Assembly: GCA_050246015.1 (NCBI GenBank) | Contig: JBFWWU010000015.1 | Span: 39,126 to 103,125 of the forward strand | From: JTS-AC122 sp050246015 | Lineage (GTDB): Bacteria; Planctomycetota; Phycisphaerae; Phycisphaerales; UBA1924 | Length of the DNA stretch: 64,000 nt | Direction of reading: 5' to 3' | Shown: in pieces, positions 8,626 through 16,555 of the stretch | Layout: every line of letters starts with the position of its first letter | Position numbering within the stretch: position 1 is the first letter of the stretch | Position numbers and translations under genes: made by a program | Notes under the pieces: model-generated | Database searches by the model: none | Seen by the model: the letters and a program-made list of their open reading frames with translations, nothing else | What the model was told of the DNA's origin: nothing

Positions 8626-10707
8626 CTATCCGCGCCATTTCACGAATCCTTCGATCGCCTCGTACTCGGGGAGTCCGAGGCGGTCGTAGAGCCTGGCGGT
8701 GGCGCGGTTGCGTTCTTCGGCGCGCTGCCAGAACTCGCGAGCGTCGCTGGGCCCGGGGAAGAGCGCCGCGTCCTTCTGGGATTCATGCTTGAAGATGGCG
8801 TAGCGTTTGCGCGTGACTTCGTCCGGCGAGAGGGGGACGGCCATCTCGATTTCGTCCGCGCCCCATTCCTGCCACGCTCCGCGGTAGAGCCACACGACGC
8901 AGTCGCGCATCCACGCCCGGTCCGCGAGGCGCTTGATCGACTCGAGGATTGCCGATAGGCAAACTCGGTGGGTCCCGTGCGGGTCGGAGAGATCGCCGGC
9001 GGCGTACACCTGGTGCGGCTTCACCCGCTCCAGCAGTTCGCAGGTGATGCGGATGTCCTCTTCACCGATGGGTTTCTTCTTCACGCGCCCGGTCTCGTAA
9101 AAGGGCAGGTCCATGAAGTGGATGTTCGATTCCTTGACCCCGCTGTACCGGGCGCCGGCGCGAGCCTCGGTGCGGCGGATGAGCGCCTTGATTTTCTGGA
9201 GTTCGGGGGTATCGACCTCGCCGGGCTTTTTGTGGCGCACGAAGGACTCGATGGTCTCCTCGATGCGTTCGGCGACCGCCTGGCCGAGTTGGGGGAAGGC
9301 CTTGGCGAACTCGGCGACGAAATCGACGTGGCGGAGCGCGCTCTCGTCCCAGACGGCGATATTCCCGCTGGTCTGATACGCGACGTGCACATCATGCCCC
9401 TGCTCGCAGAGCCGGATGAATGTTCCTCCCATGCTGATGACGTCGTCATCGGGGTGCGGGCTGAAGACGATGACGCGTTTGGGAAAGACATCGGTCGTGG
9501 CGCGTCGATCGGCGTTGGTCGCGGCGTGCTCAACGGGGAGGAGCATGCCCGCGCCGGTGCGCCGGGCGCCGGTGCCGGGTCCCTCGGGAGGGTGTGCGTC
9601 GCGGGGATCGGCGGCGGAGGCGCGGGCGAGGGCGGCGTCGGTCGGGCGTCCGCCGGGCCAGCCCGTGATCGTCTGCTGCACGCCGCGGAAGACTTCGATG
9701 TTGACGTCGTACGCACCGCGGCCCCCGCGGTCATTGGAGGCGCTGCGGGCGGTGAGCAACTCCTGCAGCCCGTGCTCGTTGTAATCCTCGTCGGTGAGTT
9801 TCAGGATGGGCTTGCCGACGTGCAGCGAGAGCCAGATGACGGCGCGCCGGGTGGTCGGGACGTCCCAGGAGAGACCGAACTGCCCGATAGGCCCCAGCAG
9901 CCAGGGCGTCTTGAAACGGGTCAACTCGGCGGCGGCGGCGGGGTCCAGGAGGATGGTGACGCCCGGGTGTTTCTGCAGGAAACTCGCCGTGACGGAGTGC
10001 GAGACGTCGCCTTCGACGGCGCGGCGGATGATCGCGGCCTTGTGTTCGCCGAATGCCAGGAGGAAAATCCGGCGCGCGTCCAGGATCGTCCCGACGCCCA
10101 TCGTCAGCGCCGTTCGCGGGACGTTCCATTCGCCGAAGAAATCGCTGGCGGCGTCTTTTCGCGTCACTTTGTCGAGGGTGATGAGCCTGGTCCGGCTGTC
10201 TCGGGGGGAGCCCGGCTCGTTAAACCCGATGTGACCGGTGCGGCCGATGCCCAGGATCTGGATGTCGATGCCGCCGGCGTCCTTGATCGCCCGCTCGTAC
10301 GACGCGCCGAACGAGGGGACATCTTCGCGAGCGATGGTCCCGTCGGGCACATGGGTGGATTTGGGGTCGATGTCGATGAGGTCAAAGAGGTGTTCGCGCA
10401 TGAAGCGCCGGTAACTCTGGATTGACTCGGCTGGCATCGGCCAATACTCGTCGAGGTTGAATGTCACGACATTGCGGAACGACAGCCCCTCTTGGCGGTG
10501 GAGCCTGACGAGTTCGTCGTAGAGCGCCGTGGGCGTCGCGCCGGTCGCGAGTCCCAGCACGGCGTTCCGGCCCGCCGCCGCGCGTTCGCGGATCAGTCCG
10601 GCAATCTCGGAGGCGACGACGCGCGCGACATCACGGCTGCTTGCACACACGTGGAGCGGAATCTTCTCCGGACCCACAAGATTGGTTTCGACCTCGCCAG
10701 TTGACAT
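8626..10707 (-). CDS. nagB: Glucosamine-6-phosphate deaminase-like domain fused to a PIG-L/LmbE-type deacetylase domain
   Basis: The 693-residue protein joins two enzymes. Residues 15-290 are NagB-like: LGLATGATPTALYD (51-64), FNLDEY with Asp86 (ring-opening acid/base in NagB), GHIGFNEPGS with His159 and Glu164, and the TMGVGTILDA segment. The residue that is Asp141 in E. coli NagB is Thr157 here (GRTGH). After a linker, residues 410-693 are a PIG-L family de-N-acetylase domain with the zinc motif SPHPDDD (416-422) and DPHGTH later. NagB turns glucosamine-6-phosphate into fructose-6-phosphate and ammonia; PIG-L enzymes remove N-acetyl groups from GlcNAc derivatives. The fusion suggests deacetylation followed by deamination of an amino sugar (inference). 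The ATG at 10707 is chosen because the NagB domain starts right after it. Confidence 0.88.
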   Translation of the reverse strand: MSTGEVETNLVGPEKIPLHVCASSRDVARVVASEIAGLIRERAAAGRNAVLGLATGATPTALYDELVRLHRQEGLSFRNVVTFNLDEYWPMPAESIQSYRRFMREHLFDLIDIDPKSTHVPDGTIAREDVPSFGASYERAIKDAGGIDIQILGIGRTGHIGFNEPGSPRDSRTRLITLDKVTRKDAASDFFGEWNVPRTALTMGVGTILDARRIFLLAFGEHKAAIIRRAVEGDVSHSVTASFLQKHPGVTILLDPAAAAELTRFKTPWLLGPIGQFGLSWDVPTTRRAVIWLSLHVGKPILKLTDEDYNEHGLQELLTARSASNDRGGRGAYDVNIEVFRGVQQTITGWPGGRPTDAALARASAADPRDAHPPEGPGTGARRTGAGMLLPVEHAATNADRRATTDVFPKRVIVFSPHPDDDVISMGGTFIRLCEQGHDVHVAYQTSGNIAVWDESALRHVDFVAEFAKAFPQLGQAVAERIEETIESFVRHKKPGEVDTPELQKIKALIRRTEARAGARYSGVKESNIHFMDLPFYETGRVKKKPIGEEDIRITCELLERVKPHQVYAAGDLSDPHGTHRVCLSAILESIKRLADRAWMRDCVVWLYRGAWQEWGADEIEMAVPLSPDEVTRKRYAIFKHESQKDAALFPGPSDAREFWQRAEERNRATARLYDRLGLPEYEAIEGFVKWRG

Positions 10708-10750
10708 GACTGATTCTTGATGCCCCGCGCCGCCGGGCAACCATACGGGA

Positions 10751-10798
10751 ACCCACCGAGTTCGGATCTCGCTGGGTGCATACTCGCTGGAGTTGCAC
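10751..10798 (+). promoter_or_regulatory. Two adjacent stem-loops in the leader of the SMR transporter gene
   Basis: ACCCA-c-CGAG (10751-10760) pairs with CTCG-c-TGGGT (10768-10777) around a seven-base loop. Directly after it, GTGCA-t-ACTC (10776-10785) pairs with GAGTTGCAC (10790-10798) around GCTG. They end 20 bases before the start codon of the SMR gene. SMR genes are often under guanidine riboswitches, but the loops here are not ACGR, so this is only a candidate control element. Confidence 0.35.
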
Positions 10799-10818
10799 GA
10801 GGCAAGCCCGGAGCCCCC

Positions 10819-11220
10819 ATGACCTACATCTATCTCGCGATGGCCATTCTGTTCGAAGTTGCCTGGGCGCTGGGCGTGAAGCACGCGGTTGTGGCGGGGC
10901 GTGTTCAGTTTGTGCCCGCGGTGTTCACGCTCGTGACGTACCTCCTTAGTCTTGTGTTCCTCACGATGGTTGCGCAGCGGATGAATATCGGGACCGCGTA
11001 CGCGGTGTGGGCCGGCAGCGGGGCGGCGATCATCGCCCTGATCGGCATCGCGTACTACCACGAACCGAGTTCGCTCTGGCGCATTCTGTCGCTTGTCGCG
11101 GTGGTGGTGGGGGTGATTGGGTTGAATCTGACAGAGCCGGCGAAGCACGCGCAGCCGCGCCCCGGGTTGGAAGGCGGTGCGGGGGCGGCGGTTCGCTCGG
11201 GTAGTCACTCGACTGATTGA
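10819..11220 (+). CDS. Small multidrug resistance (SMR) family transporter
   Basis: A 133-residue membrane protein with four predicted transmembrane helices over residues 1-105, as in EmrE and SugE. The membrane-embedded Glu of the family is Glu13 in AILFEVAWALGVKH, and the region AYAVWAGSGAA matches the family's third helix signature. SMR proteins are proton antiporters for quaternary ammonium compounds or, in the SugE/Gdx branch, guanidinium; which one applies is not settled here. The last 25 residues (PAKHAQPRPGLEGG onward) extend beyond usual family length. The ATG at 10819 has GGAG five bases upstream and follows a structured leader. It is divergent from the NagB/PIG-L gene. Confidence 0.88.
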   Translation: MTYIYLAMAILFEVAWALGVKHAVVAGRVQFVPAVFTLVTYLLSLVFLTMVAQRMNIGTAYAVWAGSGAAIIALIGIAYYHEPSSLWRILSLVAVVVGVIGLNLTEPAKHAQPRPGLEGGAGAAVRSGSHSTD

Positions 11221-11260
11221 CTTGGTGCTTCAATACGCAGGTTTGTGGTACATTGGTAGG

Positions 11261-11908
11261 ATGAAGAAGAAAGTGATCCGAGGTCGGCGCGAGACTGCAA
11301 GGCCCGGCCGGGCCGCGAGCAAATCTTCGCGAAGACCGAACTTCGGGCCGAAGAGTCGTTCGGCGGGCACGGCCGCGCTCGCCGGTATTTCCAGCGTTGC
11401 CGTCGAACAGGCTACCGGGAGGACCTGGGCCGATTGGCTCGTGATCATCGACCGTGGCGGCGGCCCTCAACTCTCACACGCACAGATCGCGCAGATGCTC
11501 TCGGATCAAGGCGTCCCCGATTGGTGGAGCCAGATGGTGACTGTCGGCTATGAGCAGGCGCGGGGACGCCGGGAGAAGCACCAGAAGCCCGGCGGGTACG
11601 AGATATCGGTCAGCCGGACGATCAGTGCCTCCGTGCGCGAGGCGTTCGACGCCTGGACGAGCGAGGCGCGGCGGTCGAACTGGCTCCCGGAGGCGTTCGA
11701 GATCCGCACGGTGACGCCGATGAAGTACGTCCGCGGTCCGTGGGCCGACGGGCAGACGTACCTCAATGTGAACTTCACAGCCAAGGGGTCGGCGAAGTGC
11801 CAAGTGACGGCACAGCACGCCAAGATCAGGTCGGCGGCGAAGGCGGAGACGTTGAAGAAGTTCTGGACGCGGCGGCTTGAGGCGCTGAAGTCGCACTTGG
11901 AATCGTGA
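11261..11908 (+). CDS. SRPBCC (AHSA1-like) domain protein
   Basis: A 215-residue basic protein. The first 45 residues are Arg/Lys-rich and probably disordered. Residues 50-110 (GRTWADWLVIID, IAQMLSDQGVP, WWSQMVTVGYEQARG) resemble the helical domain often found before AHSA1-like folds in DUF4287-type proteins. Residues 115-215 look like an SRPBCC/activator-of-Hsp90-like fold (SRTISASVREAFDAW, LNVNFTAKGSAKCQVTAQHAKI, FWTRRLEALKSHL). These domains bind small hydrophobic ligands, and no reaction can be assigned. The ATG at 11261 is preceded directly by GGTAGG, unusually close. The gene follows the SMR transporter by 40 bases in the same direction. Confidence 0.7.
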   Translation: MKKKVIRGRRETARPGRAASKSSRRPNFGPKSRSAGTAALAGISSVAVEQATGRTWADWLVIIDRGGGPQLSHAQIAQMLSDQGVPDWWSQMVTVGYEQARGRREKHQKPGGYEISVSRTISASVREAFDAWTSEARRSNWLPEAFEIRTVTPMKYVRGPWADGQTYLNVNFTAKGSAKCQVTAQHAKIRSAAKAETLKKFWTRRLEALKSHLES

Positions 11909-11961
11909 GAGGGCACGGAGCCCGGTCGGCGACGCAACAGGCTGTCGGCTCGGCCGCCGAA

Positions 11962-12708
11962 CTAACTCCCGATCACCTTTCGTTGAGCGGCGAGAGTGGC
12001 CGCGAAGCACGCGAGCGCCAGCCCCATCGCGGCGAAGCGCCCGAGCACGGCGAGGAGCCCCGCGTCGAGCAGGCAGATCGCGCTGATCAGCCGCACGACG
12101 ATTCGGACCCGCGTGGGCTTCTCCGCCTCGGCGCGCGCGACCAGCGAGATCGCCAGGACGTACGCCGCCTCGATCCCGGCGATGGCGCCGGCGGATGCCC
12201 AGTGCAAGCGGTTGATGTGATCGAACGGCACGTCACCGAGCACGCACGCGGCGGCGGTGAGGATCGCCAGCCCGCGGCACGCGGCCATCACGATGGTCAT
12301 GAGCGGATGCACCCGGTGCAGGGTGTCATACAGCACGATACATGCGACCAGCGCACCGCCCAAGACAAACGCGGGCGAGTCCGCACGGCGTCCGACGAAC
12401 CACAGCAGGGCCATCGCCGCGGCCGTGCACGCGCTTGCCGCCGCGAATGCGAGCGGCCGCGGAACTTGTCCGGAGGGGATGGGCCTGTCGGGCCGCTCGA
12501 GCCGATCCAGCGGCGCGTCCACAGCGTCGTTGAGCGCCATGCCGGCGGCGTATAGCAAGAGCAGGGCGGCGGCGGCGAGAGCGAAGGCGCGCCAGGCGAA
12601 CTCGCCGCCGATCGAACCGATCGCGCACCCGACCAGGGCGTTGCTCACCACCGTCGGGTAGTTGGACACGCGGAGCAGCCGAAGCCAGGCCATGGCGGAC
12701 GCGCTCAT
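11962..12708 (-). CDS. eboC: EboC-like UbiA family prenyltransferase
   Basis: A 248-residue polytopic membrane protein of the UbiA superfamily. The prenyl-diphosphate/Mg motif NDxxDxxxD is present (residues 60-68), followed by RPDRPIPSG (72-80). The second Asp-rich motif is only weakly kept (YDTLHRVHP). About eight transmembrane helices are expected. UbiA enzymes move a prenyl group onto an aromatic or polar acceptor in the membrane. As the last gene of an eboD-A-B-E-C run it is best called EboC. The ATG at 12708 lies only six bases after the eboE stop, so the two are probably co-translated. In other bacteria the ebo genes help move a metabolite precursor to the periplasm; the metabolite in this organism is unknown. 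Confidence 0.85.
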   Translation of the reverse strand: MSASAMAWLRLLRVSNYPTVVSNALVGCAIGSIGGEFAWRAFALAAAALLLLYAAGMALNDAVDAPLDRLERPDRPIPSGQVPRPLAFAAASACTAAAMALLWFVGRRADSPAFVLGGALVACIVLYDTLHRVHPLMTIVMAACRGLAILTAAACVLGDVPFDHINRLHWASAGAIAGIEAAYVLAISLVARAEAEKPTRVRIVVRLISAICLLDAGLLAVLGRFAAMGLALACFAATLAAQRKVIGS

Positions 12709-12714
12709 GCACGC

Positions 12715-13953
12715 TCAGCGTAGCAGCCAGTTGATGAGTCCCGCGGCGAAGCGCATCTCGCGGGCGATGCCGGCGGCGAGATCAACGTCACCGGCGAGAG
12801 CGGGGGGGAACACGTTCCAGGCGTAGGTCTCGACCTCGAAGTGGTTCACGCCCGAGGCGAGGGCGGCGCGGATCGCGGGCTCGATGTGGTCCTGTGTGGT
12901 GCCCAAAGGACCGATCGAGTCCATGAAGATGGGTACGTGGAAGTGAACCCTCGCTTCGCCGGGTGCGCTCCGCCCGCGCAGTGCGCTGAGCGCCGCCGGC
13001 AGATCCTCGTGGAAGTCGGGCGCGCCGGGATCAGCCTGTCCGGACCGACCGCTGCGCACGCACGTCTGGTGCAGGTACCGCGCCTCGGCGAACGACTCAA
13101 GTGCGTGCATCGCCGCGCGGTCCTGTGCGCCCCCGGCGAGTTCGATCCGCGGCGCCGACGAGATCTGCACCTTACCGACCTGGATCCCCGCGGCCGAGTA
13201 GGTGTTCAGCACCTGCGCCTGATCCTCGAACATCACCGCGGCGTGGCACACGTCGTGGCAGACACGCAGGTGCTCGCGGACAGGCCCCTCGGCCCCCGCG
13301 CCACCCACCAGCAGGTGCCGCTTCCAGAATGCAATGACGTCATCGCTCGTGCTCAGGATGCACCCGGGCTCGGGCTCAAGATCCAGATGGATCAGTTGTC
13401 CGGTCTCCTGGCGCGTCCTGGCAAGCACGTCGGCGACGTAGCGCAGGTTCATCGCGGCCCGCTCCGGATCGACGGGCGCGCACGGCGTGCCCGGCCAACC
13501 GACTGGAACGGTCGAGATGCTTCCCTGGTCATGTTCCCCAAGCAGCCCGCCCAGGACCGCGATCAGATCAAGCGTGTAGCGAACGCGGCGCGGGTCCGCC
13601 CAGTTCGGCTCGTACACGGCGTGCTTCACCACCGGCTCGTGAAAGTCCCCGTAGGGAAAACCGTTGAACGAGAACGCCCGCAGTCCGCTGTCGCGCAGGG
13701 CCTGACGGAGTTCGAGCACGCGGCCCGCCGCCGCATCGACCGCGCCGGCCGACAACCAGAGCCCGATATCGAGCCGGCCAGCCAGACCGAGCGACTCCCT
13801 CACGGTAGACGCGTGGCGCTTGAGATTCGCCAGGGTCGAATCCAGGTCGTGCCCCGCGTGGACGTTCGTGCAGTACCCGAGTCGAACGTCGCCGGCATTG
13901 ACCAGCGAGTCTCGGCTCCGCGGCGCTCCGACATTTCCCGGCGGCTCACTCAT
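12715..13953 (-). CDS. eboE: EboE-like metabolite traffic protein (TIM-barrel isomerase-like)
   Basis: A 412-residue protein of the EboE family, built on a sugar phosphate isomerase/xylose isomerase-like barrel. Features seen are LGYCTNVHAG near the start, FSFNGFPYGDFH, LHLDLEPEPGC (metal-type Glu), VCHDVCHAAVMFED, and VGKVQISSAP. The family lies with EboB and EboC in ebo clusters; its reaction is not established. The start overlaps the end of eboB by eight bases (ATGAGTGA), showing translational coupling. The gene's place as fourth of five and the match in all conserved segments make the assignment firm, while its biochemical role remains open. Confidence 0.87.
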   Translation of the reverse strand: MSEPPGNVGAPRSRDSLVNAGDVRLGYCTNVHAGHDLDSTLANLKRHASTVRESLGLAGRLDIGLWLSAGAVDAAAGRVLELRQALRDSGLRAFSFNGFPYGDFHEPVVKHAVYEPNWADPRRVRYTLDLIAVLGGLLGEHDQGSISTVPVGWPGTPCAPVDPERAAMNLRYVADVLARTRQETGQLIHLDLEPEPGCILSTSDDVIAFWKRHLLVGGAGAEGPVREHLRVCHDVCHAAVMFEDQAQVLNTYSAAGIQVGKVQISSAPRIELAGGAQDRAAMHALESFAEARYLHQTCVRSGRSGQADPGAPDFHEDLPAALSALRGRSAPGEARVHFHVPIFMDSIGPLGTTQDHIEPAIRAALASGVNHFEVETYAWNVFPPALAGDVDLAAGIAREMRFAAGLINWLLR

Positions 13954-14758
13954 CCAGCCCCGCCCGGAACTTCTTGGATTGGCGGAGGAACGCCTCTGGG
14001 TTCTCGAAGACCACGCGCCGCACCGCGGCCTCGCCGTGACCGCGCCGCTTCATCTCCAGCGCGGCCTTGGGAACCGACAGCGGATCGCTGTGCCCCCAGT
14101 CGCCGGCCGAGTTCAGGCATAGGCGCTCGCGCCCGTACATTTCGAGGATGTCCACCGCGCGCTGCGGCGTGCACTTGCTGTCGGGGTAGAGCGTCATGCC
14201 CGCCCAGTGTCCGCGGTCGAGCACGAGCCTGGCCGTGTGCTCCTCGACGTGATCGATCAGCACGCGCTGGGCGTTGATGCGAGAATCCCGCGCGATCGCG
14301 TCGAGGATCAAGCGGGTGCCCTTGAGTTTGTCCTCCAGGTGCGGGGTGTGGACAAGGATCAACTGCTGATGCCGGGCCGCCAGGTCGATCTGCTCCTCCA
14401 GGACCTTGAGTTCCGAACGGCTGTTCTTGTTGAGCCCGATCTCGCCGATGCCCAGGACGTTGGGACGATCCAGGAACTGAGGGATCAGGGCGATGACCTC
14501 GCGCGCGAACACCGGGTCCTCGGCCTCCTTGGGGTTGATGCACAGCCAGCAGTGGTGGGCGATCCCGTACGCGGCGGCACGCCGCGGCTCGAACTCCGTC
14601 AGTTGCCGGTAGTAATCAAAGAACCCTTGGGGCGAGCCGCGGTCGTATCCAGCCCAGAAGGCCGGTTCGGTGATGGCGCAGCATCCGCACTGCGCCATGC
14701 GGGCGTAGTCGTCCGTCGTGCGGGACACCATGTGGATGTGGGGATCGATGTACTTCAT
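13946..14758 (-). CDS. eboB: EboB-like TatD family metal-dependent hydrolase
   Basis: A 270-residue amidohydrolase-type protein. The metal site HxH is at His7 and His9 (IDPHIH), with GIGEIGLNK (metal Glu), VHTPH and IDHVEEH further on, and an Asp-containing NSAGDWGHSD segment near the end, in the order expected for TatD-type enzymes. It differs from DNase TatD and groups by context with EboB. The start ATG at 14758 overlaps the eboA stop as ATGA, a classic coupled junction, and fits better than an upstream in-frame start at 14785 inside eboA. Its substrate is unknown; within the ebo cluster it is presumed to act on the trafficked metabolite. Confidence 0.87.
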   Translation of the reverse strand: MKYIDPHIHMVSRTTDDYARMAQCGCCAITEPAFWAGYDRGSPQGFFDYYRQLTEFEPRRAAAYGIAHHCWLCINPKEAEDPVFAREVIALIPQFLDRPNVLGIGEIGLNKNSRSELKVLEEQIDLAARHQQLILVHTPHLEDKLKGTRLILDAIARDSRINAQRVLIDHVEEHTARLVLDRGHWAGMTLYPDSKCTPQRAVDILEMYGRERLCLNSAGDWGHSDPLSVPKAALEMKRRGHGEAAVRRVVFENPEAFLRQSKKFRAGLDE

Positions 14759-15057
14759 CGCGAGCCTCCGGCCGATCCCGTCCACACGCCGGTGGCCCCT
14801 TTCATCCCGGCGTGCGCGATCGGGTCGGTCGTCGGATCGCTGAAATGCTCCAGGATCCGTTTCGCCCGCTCTGGCCGGCCGTCCACCAGCAGCGGGATGG
14901 CTTGCCGCAGGATCTGGAGCCGGACATCACTCCCACCGGCGCGTTCGCATCGGTCGATGAAGGCGGCGATATCAAGCAGTTTGGCGCGATGCTCGATGAA
15001 ATAGGCGTCTGCGAGTTGTGCGATGGTCATGCCGCGCGGCGCTTGGGGAGTACTCAC
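14755..15057 (-). CDS. eboA: EboA-like protein (short form)
   Basis: A small 100-residue helical protein between eboD and eboB. The stretch AYFIEHRAKLLDIAAFIDRCERAG and the following LRQAIPLLVDGRPERAKRILEHFSD resemble the conserved part of EboA, though many EboA proteins are longer. The start is a GTG at 15057 with AGGAGG eight bases upstream, the strongest ribosome site in the operon. The stop overlaps the eboB ATG. No enzymatic motif is visible, so it is probably a scaffold or partner protein. Assignment rests on position in the cluster together with partial sequence similarity. Confidence 0.75.
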   Translation of the reverse strand: MSTPQAPRGMTIAQLADAYFIEHRAKLLDIAAFIDRCERAGGSDVRLQILRQAIPLLVDGRPERAKRILEHFSDPTTDPIAHAGMKGATGVWTGSAGGSR

Positions 15058-15103
15058 GGATGCATCCTCCTGTCGCCCGATGCCCCGGGCCCATGCAACA
15101 TTA

Positions 15104-16309
15104 TCACTGCACGCCCGCACTCATGCGGTCGTGCACGAGTCCGATGGCGTGCTCCATCACGGCCCGGTCGATCTGGTGCACCTCACACGCGTCGCCCGGG
15201 CTTTTCACCAGCGTGATCGTCAGGTCACCGCCCAGGTGTTCGCGGAACTGCTCTAGGCCCTCGAATAGATCAGCGGCCCGGGCCAGGAGTTCATGGGAGG
15301 TGGGCAGCCCGATCGCCCTGAGGCAGTCGCCGACGCGCGCCACGACGCCCGGGTCGCACGCGCCGATCAGCCGCGCGAACGTCAGATCGATCATCATCCC
15401 GATCGCCACGGCATACCCGTGAGTCAGTCCGAAGCGAGACATCGCTTCGAGCCGGTGGGCCGCCCAATGACCGAAATCCAGTGGGCGGGCGGCGAGGAAC
15501 TCGAACGGGTCGCCCCCGGCGATGATGTGATCGGCGTGCAGCGCCGCGGATCGCCGGATGATCGGGGAGGCGGCGCTGAGGTCGCGGGCGCGGAGGCGAG
15601 GCGCCGACGATTCGATGTCTTGAAAGAACGAGGCGTCTTTGAGCAGCGCCACCTTGACGGCTTCAGAGAACCCCGAGCGCCAGTGTTCATCGCTGAGCGT
15701 TTCGAGCAGGGCTTCGTCGTTGACGACGGCCCATGGGGGCCAGAAGGTCCCGACCAGGTTCTTAACGCCGCCCCGGTTCACTCCCGCCTTGACGCCGACG
15801 CCGGAGTCGTCTTGTGAAAGGGTGGTTGATGGCATCCGCACCACCCTGACGCCGCGATGAAAAATGGACGCCGCGTACCCGGCGACGTCGAGCACCGCGC
15901 CGCCGCCGATGACGACCACGTACGACCGGCGACAGATCCGGGCGTCACCCATCGCTCGCAGGATCATCTCTGGGACGGCGGGATCGTTTTTGCAGGCCTC
16001 GCCGCCGGGCACGAGCACCGCGGCGGGCGCCACGTCCAGGCGCGCGGTGCGCGACTCCGCGAATCGTCTGACGCGGTCAATGACGCCGGGATCCGCCGCG
16101 GCCAGTCCCGCATCGACGACAAAGAGCACCCGAGGCCTCCTCGGATGCACGTGGGGCGTGAGCCCGTGATGTCCATTCAAACCGCGTGCGGGCCCCGCGT
16201 CGGGGTCGCCGATGAGCACGTCGTCCAGCACCCGATTCGCGGGCTCCAGCGCTCCGCGCGTGAAACGAAGGCGGTGGACAAAGGGAACAACGAACGTGCG
16301 ATCCTGCAT
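15104..16309 (-). CDS. eboD: EboD-like 3-dehydroquinate synthase family cyclase
   Basis: A 401-residue protein of the dehydroquinate synthase/sugar phosphate cyclase superfamily. The NAD-binding GGGAVLDVAGYAAS is present, followed by PSTTLSQDDSGVGVK and NLVGTFWPP. The zinc-site region shows the Glu of SGFSEAVKVALLKD and the His residues in LDFGHWAAHRLE and LTHGYAVAIG. Cyclases of this class convert sedoheptulose 7-phosphate or DAHP into ring compounds; the ebo member's product is not known. It is the first gene of the minus-strand ebo run, with CGGAG eight bases before the ATG. A TATAGT at 16345-16340 is a possible -10 box. It is not the shikimate-pathway aroB by context. Confidence 0.87.
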   Translation of the reverse strand: MQDRTFVVPFVHRLRFTRGALEPANRVLDDVLIGDPDAGPARGLNGHHGLTPHVHPRRPRVLFVVDAGLAAADPGVIDRVRRFAESRTARLDVAPAAVLVPGGEACKNDPAVPEMILRAMGDARICRRSYVVVIGGGAVLDVAGYAASIFHRGVRVVRMPSTTLSQDDSGVGVKAGVNRGGVKNLVGTFWPPWAVVNDEALLETLSDEHWRSGFSEAVKVALLKDASFFQDIESSAPRLRARDLSAASPIIRRSAALHADHIIAGGDPFEFLAARPLDFGHWAAHRLEAMSRFGLTHGYAVAIGMMIDLTFARLIGACDPGVVARVGDCLRAIGLPTSHELLARAADLFEGLEQFREHLGGDLTITLVKSPGDACEVHQIDRAVMEHAIGLVHDRMSAGVQ

Positions 16310-16555
16310 CGACTCGGCTCCGCTCCCTCAGTCGAGTGAACTATAGGGTCGCGCGCGCGGGTTCGGATCCGGCGCCGGGCGGGAGATCGCGGATTCTGTC
16401 GCAGGCCCCGAGATCCGATAAGTTTCCGTTTGGTAGGCGAGCGGAGGAAGAAGAGCCGTTCTGATCGTGCCGCGGCGTGCCGGCGCCCGGGTCGATGTCT
16501 ATACTCCGAGTCCCGGTGCAGATCGCTGCGCCGGTGATTCCCAGGAGTCTTTGCG

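Noticed and set aside
10741..10818. Guanidine riboswitch before the SMR gene
   Set aside because: No ACGR loops and no match to the ykkC core that I could recognise; only unassigned hairpins remain.
10708..11208. Upstream extension of the NagB/PIG-L frame across the SMR gene region
   Set aside because: The extension has no protein character, runs antisense to a clear SMR transporter gene, and the NagB domain starts right after the ATG at 10707.
11217..11254. Promoter with TTGACT before the SRPBCC gene
   Set aside because: The only -10-like hexamer (TACATT) is 26 bases away, too far for a normal spacer.
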